Part shown: positions 17,479 through 26,245 of the stretch, piece by piece | Layout: the number at the start of each line of letters is the position of its first letter | Position numbering within the stretch: the stretch's first letter is position 1 | Assembly: GCA_963790875.1 (NCBI GenBank) | Contig: CAWBQT010000023.1 | Location: 1-64,000, forward strand | DNA length: 64,000 nt | Source: AP-15 sp963790875 | GTDB lineage: Bacteria > Pseudomonadota > Alphaproteobacteria > ATCC43930 > CGMCC-115725 | Reading direction: 5' to 3' | Made by a program: the position numbers and the translations under genes | Notes under the pieces: model-generated | What the model saw: only the letters and a program-made list of their open reading frames with translations | The model's database searches: none | What the model was told of the DNA's origin: nothing

Positions 17479-19078
17479 CGCTCAGCACCACCTGCTGCGT
17501 CTTGCGGACCTCGCCCGAGCCGAGATAGATGCTTTCGCCGAGGCTCATCTCGGCGCCGGCGGCGCGCAGCCGCCACGTCATCCCGCTCGGCAACCGCAGC
17601 AAAGCCGCTGCGCCGTCCTCGATCAGCGAGGCTTCTATCGCCGGATGCAGGTGAAAGCGCACGGCAAAGGCGGCGCCCGGCCGGCCGGCGAGCTGATCCT
17701 CGCCGCGAAGATCCTCGCCGTTGGCGGCGAGGAAGATCTGCCGCGTATAAATGAGGCCAAAGCGGGTGCGATAGCCGTCATGGGTGGCCGAGACCCATCG
17801 CTGGCCGTTTTGCTCGGCATGCTCGCGGGTGACCGAGGCTGGGCTGCGGCCGACGGCGCCGTCCTCGCGGATCTCGGCGGCATTGGTGTCGGCGACCACA
17901 AGCACCGAATGCGCGGCGCTGGCCCGCGCGACCCGCGACCAGTTGGGTTTAGGTCCGCGATAGGCGCCGCAATTGACGATGATCCGTTCGCGCCCGTGGC
18001 TCATCTCGAAGGAGAGAGCGCCAGCATGGGCATGTTCGTCATAGCCGGAGGGCGGCGGCGCACCGGTGTCGACGATGATCAGGCTGCGCCCGGCTTCGAG
18101 CCGATCGAAGCCGCTATCGGCAGCGTAAAGCGGCGCCGGCCCCTTCGCTTCCGATCGGGTCAGGACGAGATCGATCAATACCCCGTCCTCTTCAATCGAA
18201 TCGTTGAAGAGTGCGAGCCGGCGGTCGCCGTGCCGGAACAAGCGCAGCATCGGCGCCATCCGCTCGATTGTCCCTGGCAGCGTTTGCGGCGGCTCGATAC
18301 CGGCGGCCCGCAAGGCGGCCCTGATGTCGATGAGATCGCGAAGAACTTGGAGCTGCACAGAAGGGCAGCGCGAACGGTGGCCGCCATCGGGAAGAATCTG
18401 TGCGTCCATCTCCCGTTCGAGCGCCCGCAACGCCCGTGCCATCCTCGCTTCCGGGCTGCCAAATGCGGCGAGGCTGCAGACCAGGCCTTTCAGCGCCCGG
18501 ATCTGGGCCGCGCCGCTGCACTCCCCCGACGCCATGCGGCCGAGATGACGCATCTGGGCAGTGAGGCTCACCAGCACCGCGCGACGCAAGGCTTGGTCCT
18601 CGTCCCGCGCCGCAATCTCTGCGAGATGCGCTAGCCAGGCGCAAAGCCGGGTCGCCAGCACATCGGAGCGCCACGCTAATCGATGCCAATCACGGTTCTC
18701 GGCGACCCAGCTGCGCAGCAATTCGCGCGCCGTTTCGCGCCCCGCCTCACCGGCTGCAGCGAGATCCGAAAGCCAGCCGAAGCCGTGCCATTCGGCGATC
18801 CACTCAGGTCCTGCCGACGGCGGAAACCAGCGGGGCCAAGGATTGCGGACGAGCTCGCCGGCAAGCTCGATGTCGCCGGCGGCGATTGCCGTACCGCGCC
18901 TGGCGTCGCCCGGCCAAGCTGGCCCGATGCCGGTCCGGAGGGAGACGGGGACTCGCCCGATCAAGGTGTGGCGATAGAGCCGGCTGGCGGCAAACCGGCG
19001 CAGCACGCGATCTCTCAGCCGCATCGGCCGGCCCCGCAGCTCGCCGGTTGCGCCGCGCGATCGCTCACGCCCCGGCAT
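17405..19078 (-). CDS. Heparinase II/III-family protein
   Basis: The product has 557 residues from the ATG at 19078, chosen because GAGGTGAGG sits directly before it. An in-frame start at 19198 would add a low-complexity lead, and the ATG at 19024 is also possible. The N-terminal half is an all-helical toroid (WHGFGWLSDLAAAG, LLRSWVAENRDWHRLAWRSD, ILPDGGHRSRCPSVQLQVL). The C-terminal half is beta-sheet with the signature AHAGALSFEMSHGRERIIVN and RASAAHSVLVVADTN. In alphaproteobacteria this conserved gene lies between rsmB and purH and is thought to act on a glycan rather than on heparin. Substrate unknown. Confidence 0.85.
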   Translation of the reverse strand: MPGRERSRGATGELRGRPMRLRDRVLRRFAASRLYRHTLIGRVPVSLRTGIGPAWPGDARRGTAIAAGDIELAGELVRNPWPRWFPPSAGPEWIAEWHGFGWLSDLAAAGEAGRETARELLRSWVAENRDWHRLAWRSDVLATRLCAWLAHLAEIAARDEDQALRRAVLVSLTAQMRHLGRMASGECSGAAQIRALKGLVCSLAAFGSPEARMARALRALEREMDAQILPDGGHRSRCPSVQLQVLRDLIDIRAALRAAGIEPPQTLPGTIERMAPMLRLFRHGDRRLALFNDSIEEDGVLIDLVLTRSEAKGPAPLYAADSGFDRLEAGRSLIIVDTGAPPPSGYDEHAHAGALSFEMSHGRERIIVNCGAYRGPKPNWSRVARASAAHSVLVVADTNAAEIREDGAVGRSPASVTREHAEQNGQRWVSATHDGYRTRFGLIYTRQIFLAANGEDLRGEDQLAGRPGAAFAVRFHLHPAIEASLIEDGAAALLRLPSGMTWRLRAAGAEMSLGESIYLGSGEVRKTQQVVLSGAAAPGGSTVRWALRRERREAAAD

Positions 19079-19361
19079 CCTCACCTCGCCGGTGCGCGAT
19101 GACGAGGCCGCACCGGCCGAACCGGGCACGCCGCGCCGAACGCTGGCCGGACCGGGAACTCCATGCCGTCTCGTAACAAGGAAAGCGGAAGGCCGCAAGG
19201 CGCCCTTGCCGCAGCGGGGGGTGCCGGCGAATGACCAAGGAAAGAAGTACGAGCGGACGAGAGGCTAACGGTGATCGCCGGCGTCTTTAAAGTCCGCCTC
19301 AAGCGAGGGGCTTCAAGGTCGGCGTCAAAAAGGCGTTGTTGAGGGCGAAGCCGGCGGCTCG

Positions 19362-20663
19362 TTAGGAGGGTAGGTGCTGCTTGACGAGCCGGGCGGAATA
19401 GAAGCCGTCGAGGCCGTCATATTCGGCAAGATGGCAGGGCAAGGTCCGCAAATCGCCATCCTCGGTGATCCAGCCGGGCTCGACGCCGATCTCCTCCGGC
19501 GCGATGCGCCAGCGGGTGACAGGGGCACCAGCCTCCAGCAGCGATTCGATTCGTTGCCGCCCTTCGGCGGGTTCGAGCGAGCAGGTACAATAGACGAGAA
19601 TGCCGCCCGGCCGCAGCATGTCGATCGCCGCCCAGAGCAGATTGTCCTGCACCACCGAAAGACGCGCGACATCCTCGGGCAATTTCAGATGCGGCACGTC
19701 CGGATGCCGCCGGATTGCGCCGGTTGTCGTGCAAGGGGCGTCGAGCAGCACCGCGTCGATCGGCTGGTCCGGCCGCCAAGTTAGCGCGTCGGCCGCCACC
19801 GCTGCGATCGGGAGGCCGAGACGGTCGAAATTGGCGACGAGCCGATCGAGGCGCCGCGGCGAGCGGTCGACCGCCGTCACCCGCGCGCCGCTCGCCGCAA
19901 GCTGAGCGGTCTTTCCGCCGGGCGCTGCGCAGAGATCGACGACGGTGCGGCCGGCGACATCGCCGAAAAGGCGCGCCGGTAATGCGGCCGCGGCGTCCTG
20001 CACCCACCACACACCCTCGGCATAACCGGGAAGTGCCGCGATCGAGCCGCCCGGTGCCCGGCGCAGGGTTCCGGTCGGCAGCAATGTCGCCTCCAGCTTG
20101 CCGCACCAGCCGTTGGCATCCTCACGCAAGGTCAGGTCGAGCGGAGCCTCCTTCAAATGCGCCGCCGCGATCGCTCGCGCGGTCGCGTCGCCGTAGCTCT
20201 TGCTCCACGAGCGCCATAGCCAATCAGGGGTATTGAGTCGAGCGGCGTCCTGCGCCTCGGCGAGCGTTGGCCCTTCGACGCTCAGCCGCCGCAACACAGC
20301 GTTAACGAGCCCCTTGTGCGAGAGGAACCCACGGCCCTGTGCGAGGTCGACGCTGGTCGCCACCGCCGCATGCGCCGGCGTGCGCAGAAAGAGCAGCTGG
20401 GCGATGCCGAGCCGCAAGATGTCGTGCACCGGCGCCGCCCGCGGCGCCAGCGGCATGTTGAGGCAGCGATCGATCAGCGCGTCGATCTGGCCCAGCCGGC
20501 GCAGCACGGTCGCGACCAGGAGACGGGCGAAGGCGCGATCTCGCGCCGACAGCTCGCGCATCGCCATATTGTCCTCGATCGCGTCGTCGAGCGGCCGCTT
20601 GCGGCGGAGCACGGCCCCCAATAAATCGAGCGCTACCATGCGCGCATTTGGCGCTTGCGACAT
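19362..20663 (-). CDS. rsmB: 16S rRNA (cytosine-967 C5)-methyltransferase, RsmB-like
   Basis: The product has 433 residues. A NusB-like RNA-binding domain occupies residues 1 to about 140 (ARMVALDLLGAVLRRKRPLD, DRAFARLLVATVLRRLGQID). The Rossmann methyltransferase follows, with SAM motif VVDLCAAPGGKTAQLAA and both RNA m5C-methyltransferase cysteines, in DAPCTTTGAIRRHPD and VYCTCSL. It modifies the small-subunit rRNA. The ATG at 20663 is preferred to the TTG at 20666. It is divergent from the SDHAF4-like gene at 20833, leaving 169 bases for promoters. Confidence 0.92.
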   Translation of the reverse strand: MSQAPNARMVALDLLGAVLRRKRPLDDAIEDNMAMRELSARDRAFARLLVATVLRRLGQIDALIDRCLNMPLAPRAAPVHDILRLGIAQLLFLRTPAHAAVATSVDLAQGRGFLSHKGLVNAVLRRLSVEGPTLAEAQDAARLNTPDWLWRSWSKSYGDATARAIAAAHLKEAPLDLTLREDANGWCGKLEATLLPTGTLRRAPGGSIAALPGYAEGVWWVQDAAAALPARLFGDVAGRTVVDLCAAPGGKTAQLAASGARVTAVDRSPRRLDRLVANFDRLGLPIAAVAADALTWRPDQPIDAVLLDAPCTTTGAIRRHPDVPHLKLPEDVARLSVVQDNLLWAAIDMLRPGGILVYCTCSLEPAEGRQRIESLLEAGAPVTRWRIAPEEIGVEPGWITEDGDLRTLPCHLAEYDGLDGFYSARLVKQHLPS

Positions 20664-20832
20664 CAAAGCCAGTCCACCCCTTGCGCAAGCACGACCCCAG
20701 AGCCATGACCGGCAGCTGGGCCGACACCCGGAGGCCGCGATAATTGGTTAAAACGCTGGGCCGGCAAATTCGTTCCCAGCCGCACCGGGCGACCCGGTTG
20801 CAGCCAGCGAATTCGATCGACATATTTCATCA

Positions 20833-20994
20833 ATGGAAGATCGTTCGCGCGAGAGAGAGAGACAACCCCCGGCTCCGACCCAAAAGCGGAATGAGCCGGC
20901 GGCCGATCGGGTTCGCGAAATCGGCGGGCCGAAAGGTCTGGAACCAACCCGCTACGGCGATTGGGAGCAGAACGGGCGCTGTACCGATTTTTGA
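20833..20994 (+). CDS. Succinate dehydrogenase assembly factor 4-like protein (DUF1674)
   Basis: This 53-residue gene runs from the ATG at 20833 to the TGA at 20992-20994. The first about 25 residues are charged and proline-rich. The C-terminal half is the DUF1674 signature, EIGGPKGLEPTRYGDWEQNG followed by RCTDF. The family includes SDHAF4/Sdh8, which binds the flavinylated SdhA subunit and helps it join SdhB; alphaproteobacteria usually carry a short homologue. It lies 21 bases before the TauD-like gene on the same strand and is divergent from rsmB. No sdh genes are in this window. The glycine-proline-Arg-Tyr-Gly-Asp-Trp core is intact, so the gene is probably functional. Confidence 0.88.
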   Translation: MEDRSRERERQPPAPTQKRNEPAADRVREIGGPKGLEPTRYGDWEQNGRCTDF

Positions 20995-21015
20995 GGGTCC
21001 GGCGGGTGGTTGCCG

Positions 21016-21876
21016 ATGAGCGGAGCTTTCGCGGAAGAGCGGTGCGCGATCGGGCCGCGGCTGTCGCCAGCCGGCGGCGTCGCGCTTGTCGGCGCCGATC
21101 TGTCGCGGCCGCTATCGGCGGCATTGCGACAGCAAATCGTCGACGCCCTGCTTGCGCACCACGTTGTCGTCTTTCCCGGTCAGGAGCTGAGCCGTGAAGC
21201 GCAGTTTACCTTCACGGTAAATTTCGGCGAGGTCGAACAACCCGAGGCGCGCCGCGCCCGGGGGAAGCGCCACTGGGTTGCGCATGTGATCTCAAACCTT
21301 GACGGCGCCGGCAATCCTGTCGACAGATCCTCTTCCCCGCTCAGCAATTCCCGTTGGCACACCGACAAGCCCTACTACGCCGCACCGCCGGCGGTGACGA
21401 CACTTTACGGCGTTGTCTTGCCGCCGCAGGGCGGCGATACCGAGTTCGCCAATACCGCGATGGCCTATGCCGCGCTGCCCGAAGCGACAAAGCGCCGCAT
21501 CGCTGGGCTGCGCGTCGTCTTCCGTTGGGGTGCGGCGCTCGGCCCATCGGGCGATTTCGACCCCGCGCCGGCGGCGGAAAGCGTGGACCATCCGTTGGTG
21601 CGAACGCATCCCGAGACCGGTGTCAGGGCTCTTTATCTCGGCAACCACGCCTCGCACATCCCGGGCCTACCGGAGGCGGAAGGGGCGGCCATGCTTGCTG
21701 CCCTCCTCGAGCATACGACCCAGCGGCAATTCGTCTACGTGCATCGCTGGCGCGAGGGCGATCTGGTGATGTGGGACAATCGCTGTCTCCTGCATCGCGC
21801 CGTCGCCAATTACGCGATCGGCAGGGACCGGCGCATCTTGCACCGCACCGTCTTGCGCGGCACCGTGCCGTTCTGA
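21016..21876 (+). CDS. TauD/TfdA-family Fe(II)/2-oxoglutarate dioxygenase
   Basis: The product has 286 residues, typical for the family. The metal facial triad is visible: His115 and Asp117 in SNSRWHTDKPY, and the distal His in NRCLLHRAVANY. The 2-oxoglutarate-binding Arg lies in the final DRRILHRTVLRG. Family members hydroxylate taurine, chlorophenoxyacetates, or amino-acid and natural-product substrates; nothing here fixes the substrate. The ATG at 21016 was chosen over a TTG six bases upstream. The next gene, an exporter, starts 11 bases after the stop, so the two are likely co-transcribed. Confidence 0.87.
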   Translation: MSGAFAEERCAIGPRLSPAGGVALVGADLSRPLSAALRQQIVDALLAHHVVVFPGQELSREAQFTFTVNFGEVEQPEARRARGKRHWVAHVISNLDGAGNPVDRSSSPLSNSRWHTDKPYYAAPPAVTTLYGVVLPPQGGDTEFANTAMAYAALPEATKRRIAGLRVVFRWGAALGPSGDFDPAPAAESVDHPLVRTHPETGVRALYLGNHASHIPGLPEAEGAAMLAALLEHTTQRQFVYVHRWREGDLVMWDNRCLLHRAVANYAIGRDRRILHRTVLRGTVPF

Positions 21877-21887
21877 ACGCCGATCGA

Positions 21888-23129
21888 ATGCTGCGCGCCT
21901 CTCTCGGGTTGGCCGATGCGGCCGCGCCGCCGGGAATTGGCCGCGCGCGGACGCGCAGCGGCGCTCTGCTCTTTATTCTGGTCGCGATCTCGGCGCTCGC
22001 GCCAGCGGCATTGCACATGCTGGTGCCGTCGCTGCCGCTGCTCGGGCGCTTCTTTGGCGGCGCACCGGGCGGCGTGCAGCTTGTGCTGACGGTGTTTCTC
22101 GTCGGCATCGCAGCCGGTCAGTTGGTTTACGGCCCGGTCTCGGATCGGTTCGGTCGCCGCCCGGTCTTGATCGCCGGACTTATTCTGTTTCTGCTCGGCA
22201 CCCTCCTGTGCGGCATTGCCTGGTCGCTGCCCGTGCTGATCCTCGGGCGGGCGCTCGAAGCCGGCGGCGGCTGCGCCGGCATGGTGCTGAGCCGGGCGAT
22301 CGTCCGCGACCTCTTCGACCGCGATCGGGCGGCGAGTGCCATCGCGACGATCTCGATGGCCATGACGTTGGCGCCGTCGCTGTCGCCGGCCCTCGGCGCT
22401 TATCTTGCTCAATGGGCCGGCTGGCGCGCGGATTTCGCCTTGCTCGGGGTGCTCGGCGCCGCGGTGTTGCTTTTGGTGTCCACGCGGCTTCCCGAAACCC
22501 GGGCGAGTGCCGCATGGCCGGACCCGACCGGCATGGTATGGGCCTTCGTCCATCTGCTGCGGTCGCCGGGCTTTCTCGGCTTCGCGCTGGCCACGTCCTT
22601 TACCAGCGCCTCATGGTTCACCTTTCTGGCGAGCGCCCCCTACATCCTATCGCAGCTCCTGCACGAGCCGCCCAGCTGTTACGGGATCATGATCCTGCTG
22701 CCGATGGCCGGATACATACTCGGCAGTGGCGCCACCGCCAGGTTTGCCGTGCGGCTCGGCAGCTCGCCGCTGTTTCTCTGCGGCCTCGCGCTGTCGTTGG
22801 CTTCGGGAGCGATGCTGATCGCTTGGCCGTTCGCCGCGTCGCTGTCGCCCGCGGCCCTGTTCGTGCCGATGGCGTTGAGTTCGATCGGCAACGGGATCAG
22901 CCAGCCGCCCGGCATCGCGGCCGGCCTCAGCGTCTATCCGCGCTTCGCCGGCGCCGCTTCCGGATTGATGGGCTTCCTGCAGATGATGACGGCAGCGCTC
23001 GGCACCTTTCTCGTCGGCCAACTGCCGCGCAACTCGGCGCTGCCGACCAATCTCGTTGTCGGCGCTTGCCTCGTTCTGGCGCTCCTCTGCGGCGTCTGGG
23101 CGGTCAAACCGTCGCAAGCGGCCGAATAA
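21888..23129 (+). CDS. Bcr/CflA-type major facilitator drug exporter
   Basis: The product has 413 residues with twelve predicted membrane helices. Motif A-like sequence GPVSDRFGRRPVLIAGL falls between helices 2 and 3. The LEAGGGCAGMVLSRAIVRDL segment and PALGAYLAQWAGWRADF are characteristic of the Bcr/CflA subfamily, proton-driven exporters of drugs, sulfonamides or small metabolites in the inner membrane. The ATG at 21888 follows the dioxygenase stop by 11 bases, suggesting the exporter handles a product or substrate of that enzyme. This is an inference from position only. Confidence 0.88.
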   Translation: MLRASLGLADAAAPPGIGRARTRSGALLFILVAISALAPAALHMLVPSLPLLGRFFGGAPGGVQLVLTVFLVGIAAGQLVYGPVSDRFGRRPVLIAGLILFLLGTLLCGIAWSLPVLILGRALEAGGGCAGMVLSRAIVRDLFDRDRAASAIATISMAMTLAPSLSPALGAYLAQWAGWRADFALLGVLGAAVLLLVSTRLPETRASAAWPDPTGMVWAFVHLLRSPGFLGFALATSFTSASWFTFLASAPYILSQLLHEPPSCYGIMILLPMAGYILGSGATARFAVRLGSSPLFLCGLALSLASGAMLIAWPFAASLSPAALFVPMALSSIGNGISQPPGIAAGLSVYPRFAGAASGLMGFLQMMTAALGTFLVGQLPRNSALPTNLVVGACLVLALLCGVWAVKPSQAAE

Positions 23130-23139
23130 TGGCGGCCGA

Positions 23140-24120
23140 TTAGCGCGCTTCTCGAACCACCGAACGGTCGACCCGCGCCATCAGCTCGGCCGGCAGCGGC
23201 CCCAATTCCACCGCGGCGATGCATTCGGCGAGCTCTGCGCGGTTCTTGACCCCGAGCACCAGCGTGTCGACGCCGAGCGACAGCGCATAGCGATGCGCCA
23301 GCAGGGCCGGACTGACGCCGAGCGACGCGGCCAGCCGGCGGAAGCCGGCGGCGCGCGCATAATCCCGCATCTCCGGGTGATCAGGTGGCAACGGCCGGTC
23401 GATGGCGCTCGTCAAGGCCCCCGCCTGGACCGCCCGGATTCCCATGACGCCGACCCCGTTTGCCCGCGCCGCGGCGATCACGTCGCGCGGCTTCGCCGGC
23501 CCGTCAAAGAATTTGAGCCCGCCCGGCGAGTCGAGCAGGTTGGCGATGCACTGGACGGCCGCCGGGGCCGGACGCTCGCCGAGCAGTCGTATGATCGTGT
23601 CCGGATGGCCAATCCCGGTCAGCCCCCAGGCGCCGATCAGCCCTTCCACGACCAGCCGTTCGAAGACCGGTCGGACATGCTCGACAAAACTCGCGTAAAG
23701 CGTCATGCGCGGCGCGGCGTCGGGCCGGCGGGCGCGATGTCCCACATCCGGCACAACGTTCGAGTGCAGAAAGAACAGATCGAGCCGCGCCAGGCGCAAT
23801 CGCGCCAGGCTCTCTTCGATCGACCGGCGCAACAGCGGCTCGACCTCGGACGCCGCCGGCTCGCCGAGGCTGCATTTGCTGGTGACGCGCACCCCGGGCG
23901 GCAGCTTGCCGCCGAACGCCTCGCCGACCACCGCTTCGGCTTTGCCGTCGCCATAGCGCGGCGCCAAGTCAAAAAGGGTGATGCCGGCGTCGACCGCCGC
24001 ATGCACCGTGGCGACGCATTCCGCGAAAGTGGTCTCGCCCCACAGCATGCCGAGACCGCCGCCGCCGAGGGTCAGGGCCGAGACCGGCGGCAGGCTGCCG
24101 AAGGAACCCTGCTCGATCAC
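23140..24120 (-). CDS. Aldo/keto reductase
   Basis: The product has 326 residues forming an AKR-type TIM barrel. The catalytic Asp and Tyr are in GITLFDLAPRYGDGKAE, the Lys in VRVTSKCSLGE, and the His-like position in LDLFFLHSNVVPD. The NADPH-binding end is LAHRYALSLGVDTLVLGVKN. It resembles the L-galactose-dehydrogenase or D-threo-aldose-dehydrogenase branch more than detoxifying AKRs. The start is GTG at 24120 with GGAGAG just upstream. It is convergent with the exporter gene, 10 bases away. Confidence 0.85.
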   Translation of the reverse strand: MIEQGSFGSLPPVSALTLGGGGLGMLWGETTFAECVATVHAAVDAGITLFDLAPRYGDGKAEAVVGEAFGGKLPPGVRVTSKCSLGEPAASEVEPLLRRSIEESLARLRLARLDLFFLHSNVVPDVGHRARRPDAAPRMTLYASFVEHVRPVFERLVVEGLIGAWGLTGIGHPDTIIRLLGERPAPAAVQCIANLLDSPGGLKFFDGPAKPRDVIAAARANGVGVMGIRAVQAGALTSAIDRPLPPDHPEMRDYARAAGFRRLAASLGVSPALLAHRYALSLGVDTLVLGVKNRAELAECIAAVELGPLPAELMARVDRSVVREAR

Positions 24121-24244
24121 CGTTTCTCTCCGTTTTGTCGCTGCCGCGCGCGAGACGAGATTCGTCCGCGCCGTTGATCGAAGTCAATGCAAGGTGGTAA
24201 AGTGCTACGTTATTTTCAAAAAATCGGATGGACGGAGGCCCGCA

Positions 24245-24952
24245 ATGAACGCCAAGGACGTGATGACGACGGAGGTGATAACGGTCCGCCCGGAGACGAC
24301 AGTGCAGGAGCTTGCCAAGATCCTTGCCGAGAAGAGCATCAGCGGCGCCCCGGTGGTCGACGCCGATAATCGGTTGATCGGCGTCGTCAGCGAAGGGGAC
24401 CTGCTGCATCGGGCGGAAACCGGGACGGAGCGCCGCGTCCAGCACCGCCGCTCCTGGTGGCTTGATTCCGTCGCCGCCGAAGAGGAGCTCGCTCGCGACT
24501 ACGTCAAGGCGCACGGCCGCACCGTCGCCGACATCATGACGCATGGCGTGATCGCGGTCGGCGAGACGACTGATCTCGCAGAGATCGCAATGCTGCTCGA
24601 AACCAAGCGGATCAAGCGGGTGCCGGTCGTCAGCGGCGGCAAGCTCGTCGGCATCGTCAGCCGGGCGAATTTGGTGCGAGCCCTGGCGACGACGAGCAGC
24701 GCCCCGAAAATCGTCGCGGACGCCAACGACCGCACAATCCGCGAGCAACTCCTCGCCGAGTTGCGCCAGCAACAATGGGCCAATATCTGGGCGGCCGACA
24801 TCATGGTCCGCGACAAGGTCGTGCATCTTTGGTTCTCGGCCGATGAATCCGAGGCTGAGCGCCAAGCAGTGCGGGTGGCCGCCGAGAACGTCCCCGGCGT
24901 CCAGCGGGTCGAGGAGCACATCGTGCCAGCGCCGGTTGTGCCCGCGTTCTAG
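24245..24952 (+). CDS. CBS-domain pair protein with C-terminal BON domain
   Basis: The product has 235 residues. Two CBS motifs are clear: MNAKDVMTTEVITVRPETTV with SGAPVVDADNRLIGVVSEGD, and VADIMTHGVIAVGETTDLAE with RVPVVSGGKLVGIVSRANL. About 80 C-terminal residues form a BON-like fold (TIREQLLAELRQQQWA, VHLWFSADESEAERQAVRVA, ENVPGVQRVEEHIV). CBS pairs sense adenine nucleotides; BON domains bind phospholipid surfaces. This combination is common in alphaproteobacteria and is probably a cytosolic energy-state sensor whose partner is unknown. The start is ATG at 24245, with GGACGGAGG upstream. Confidence 0.85.
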   Translation: MNAKDVMTTEVITVRPETTVQELAKILAEKSISGAPVVDADNRLIGVVSEGDLLHRAETGTERRVQHRRSWWLDSVAAEEELARDYVKAHGRTVADIMTHGVIAVGETTDLAEIAMLLETKRIKRVPVVSGGKLVGIVSRANLVRALATTSSAPKIVADANDRTIREQLLAELRQQQWANIWAADIMVRDKVVHLWFSADESEAERQAVRVAAENVPGVQRVEEHIVPAPVVPAF

Positions 24953-25042
24953 ATCGAGTGACCTGGTGCCGCGATGCCCTTGACCGGCGGCAACGCGGCA
25001 TAGTCTCTGGCAGCCGACTGCGGCAATCGGAAAGGCTGCGCC

Positions 25043-26242
25043 ATGTCCGGTCCCCTCGATGGCTATCGCGTCGTCGACCTGACGTCCAATGTCTCCGGCC
25101 CCCTGGCGACGATGATCCTCGCCGACCAAGGCGCCGACGTGATCAAGGTCGAAACCCCGGATGGCGGCGATGCGACCCGCGCCGGCGGCGCTCGCCGCGG
25201 CGGGCTCTCGGTCTCGTTTTTGAACAACAACCGCAACAAGCGGTCGATCGTCCTCGATCTGAAGACGTCGCCCGGATTGCAGACGCTATTGCGGCTCGCC
25301 GCCACGGCCGACGTCTTCGTACAGAATTTTCGACCTGGCGTCGCCGAGCGGCTTGGGGTCGGCGAGGCCGCGGTGCGCGAAGCGGCACCAAGGATCGTTT
25401 ACGTTTCGATATCGGGGTTCGGCGAGACGGGTCCCTACGCGAAGAAGCCGGCCTATGACCCGGTGATCCAGGCGTTCTCGGGGCTGGCGACGGTCCAGGC
25501 CGGCTCCGACGCGGCGCGGCCGCGCCTGCTGCGGACGATCCTGCCCGACAAATTGACCGCCATCACCGTCTCGCAGGCGATCACCGCAGCGCTCTTGGCG
25601 CGCGAGCGCAGCGGGCAAGGACAGCATGTGCGGCTGTCGATGTTGGAGTCGGTGCTCGCCTTCCTGTGGAGTTCGGACATGGGCAGCCAGACCTTCGTCG
25701 ACGGTGCGCCGGCGCCGCAGGAGACGGCGAGTGCAATCGATCTGATCTACGAGACGGGGGACGGTTACATGACCGTCGCCGCTCTGACCGACCGTCAATG
25801 GTCCGGGCTGGCCGAGGCGGTCGGCCGGCCGGAATGGCTCGAAGACCCCCGCTTCAAGACGCCGGTGCTGCGCCAGCAGCATATCGATGCGCGCCTCGAA
25901 TTGACGCAGGAGGCGTTGCGCGCCCGCCCCGCCGCCGAGTGGCTCGAACGTCTGACAGCAGCCGGCGTCCCCTGTGCCCCAGTCTTGACGCGCAACGAGG
26001 TGATTCGGCACCCGCAGGTCGCGGCGATGGGGATTGTCGTCGAGACCGCGCATCCGGCGGCCGGGCGGTTGCGCCAGGCCCGGCCGGCCGCGCGGTTCTC
26101 GGTGACGCCGCCGGAAATCCGCCACGGCGCGCCGCTTCTCGGGCAGCACACCGAAGAAATCTTGGCTGAACTCGGCTATTCGGCCGCGGAGATCGCCGGG
26201 CTGCGGTCGGCCGGCGCGCCTGCCGCGGCGGACGGAGAATAG
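25043..26242 (+). CDS. CaiB/BaiF (family III) CoA-transferase
   Basis: The product has 399 residues. The N-terminal PLDGYRVVDLTSNVSGPLAT and KVETPDGGDATR, the NRNKRSIVLDLKT strand, and the YDPVIQAFSGL block holding the catalytic Asp are all as in formyl-CoA transferase relatives. The reaction is reversible exchange of CoA between an acyl-CoA and a carboxylic acid; the acids cannot be told from sequence. The gene is followed after three bases by a glutathione S-transferase-like gene, so they form a two-gene unit. Confidence 0.9.
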   Translation: MSGPLDGYRVVDLTSNVSGPLATMILADQGADVIKVETPDGGDATRAGGARRGGLSVSFLNNNRNKRSIVLDLKTSPGLQTLLRLAATADVFVQNFRPGVAERLGVGEAAVREAAPRIVYVSISGFGETGPYAKKPAYDPVIQAFSGLATVQAGSDAARPRLLRTILPDKLTAITVSQAITAALLARERSGQGQHVRLSMLESVLAFLWSSDMGSQTFVDGAPAPQETASAIDLIYETGDGYMTVAALTDRQWSGLAEAVGRPEWLEDPRFKTPVLRQQHIDARLELTQEALRARPAAEWLERLTAAGVPCAPVLTRNEVIRHPQVAAMGIVVETAHPAAGRLRQARPAARFSVTPPEIRHGAPLLGQHTEEILAELGYSAAEIAGLRSAGAPAAADGE

Positions 26243-26245
26243 AAG

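Noticed and set aside
16730..18634. A 634-codon plus-strand frame opposite the WecA-like and heparinase-like genes
   Set aside because: No recognisable fold, and it runs antisense to two well-supported genes.
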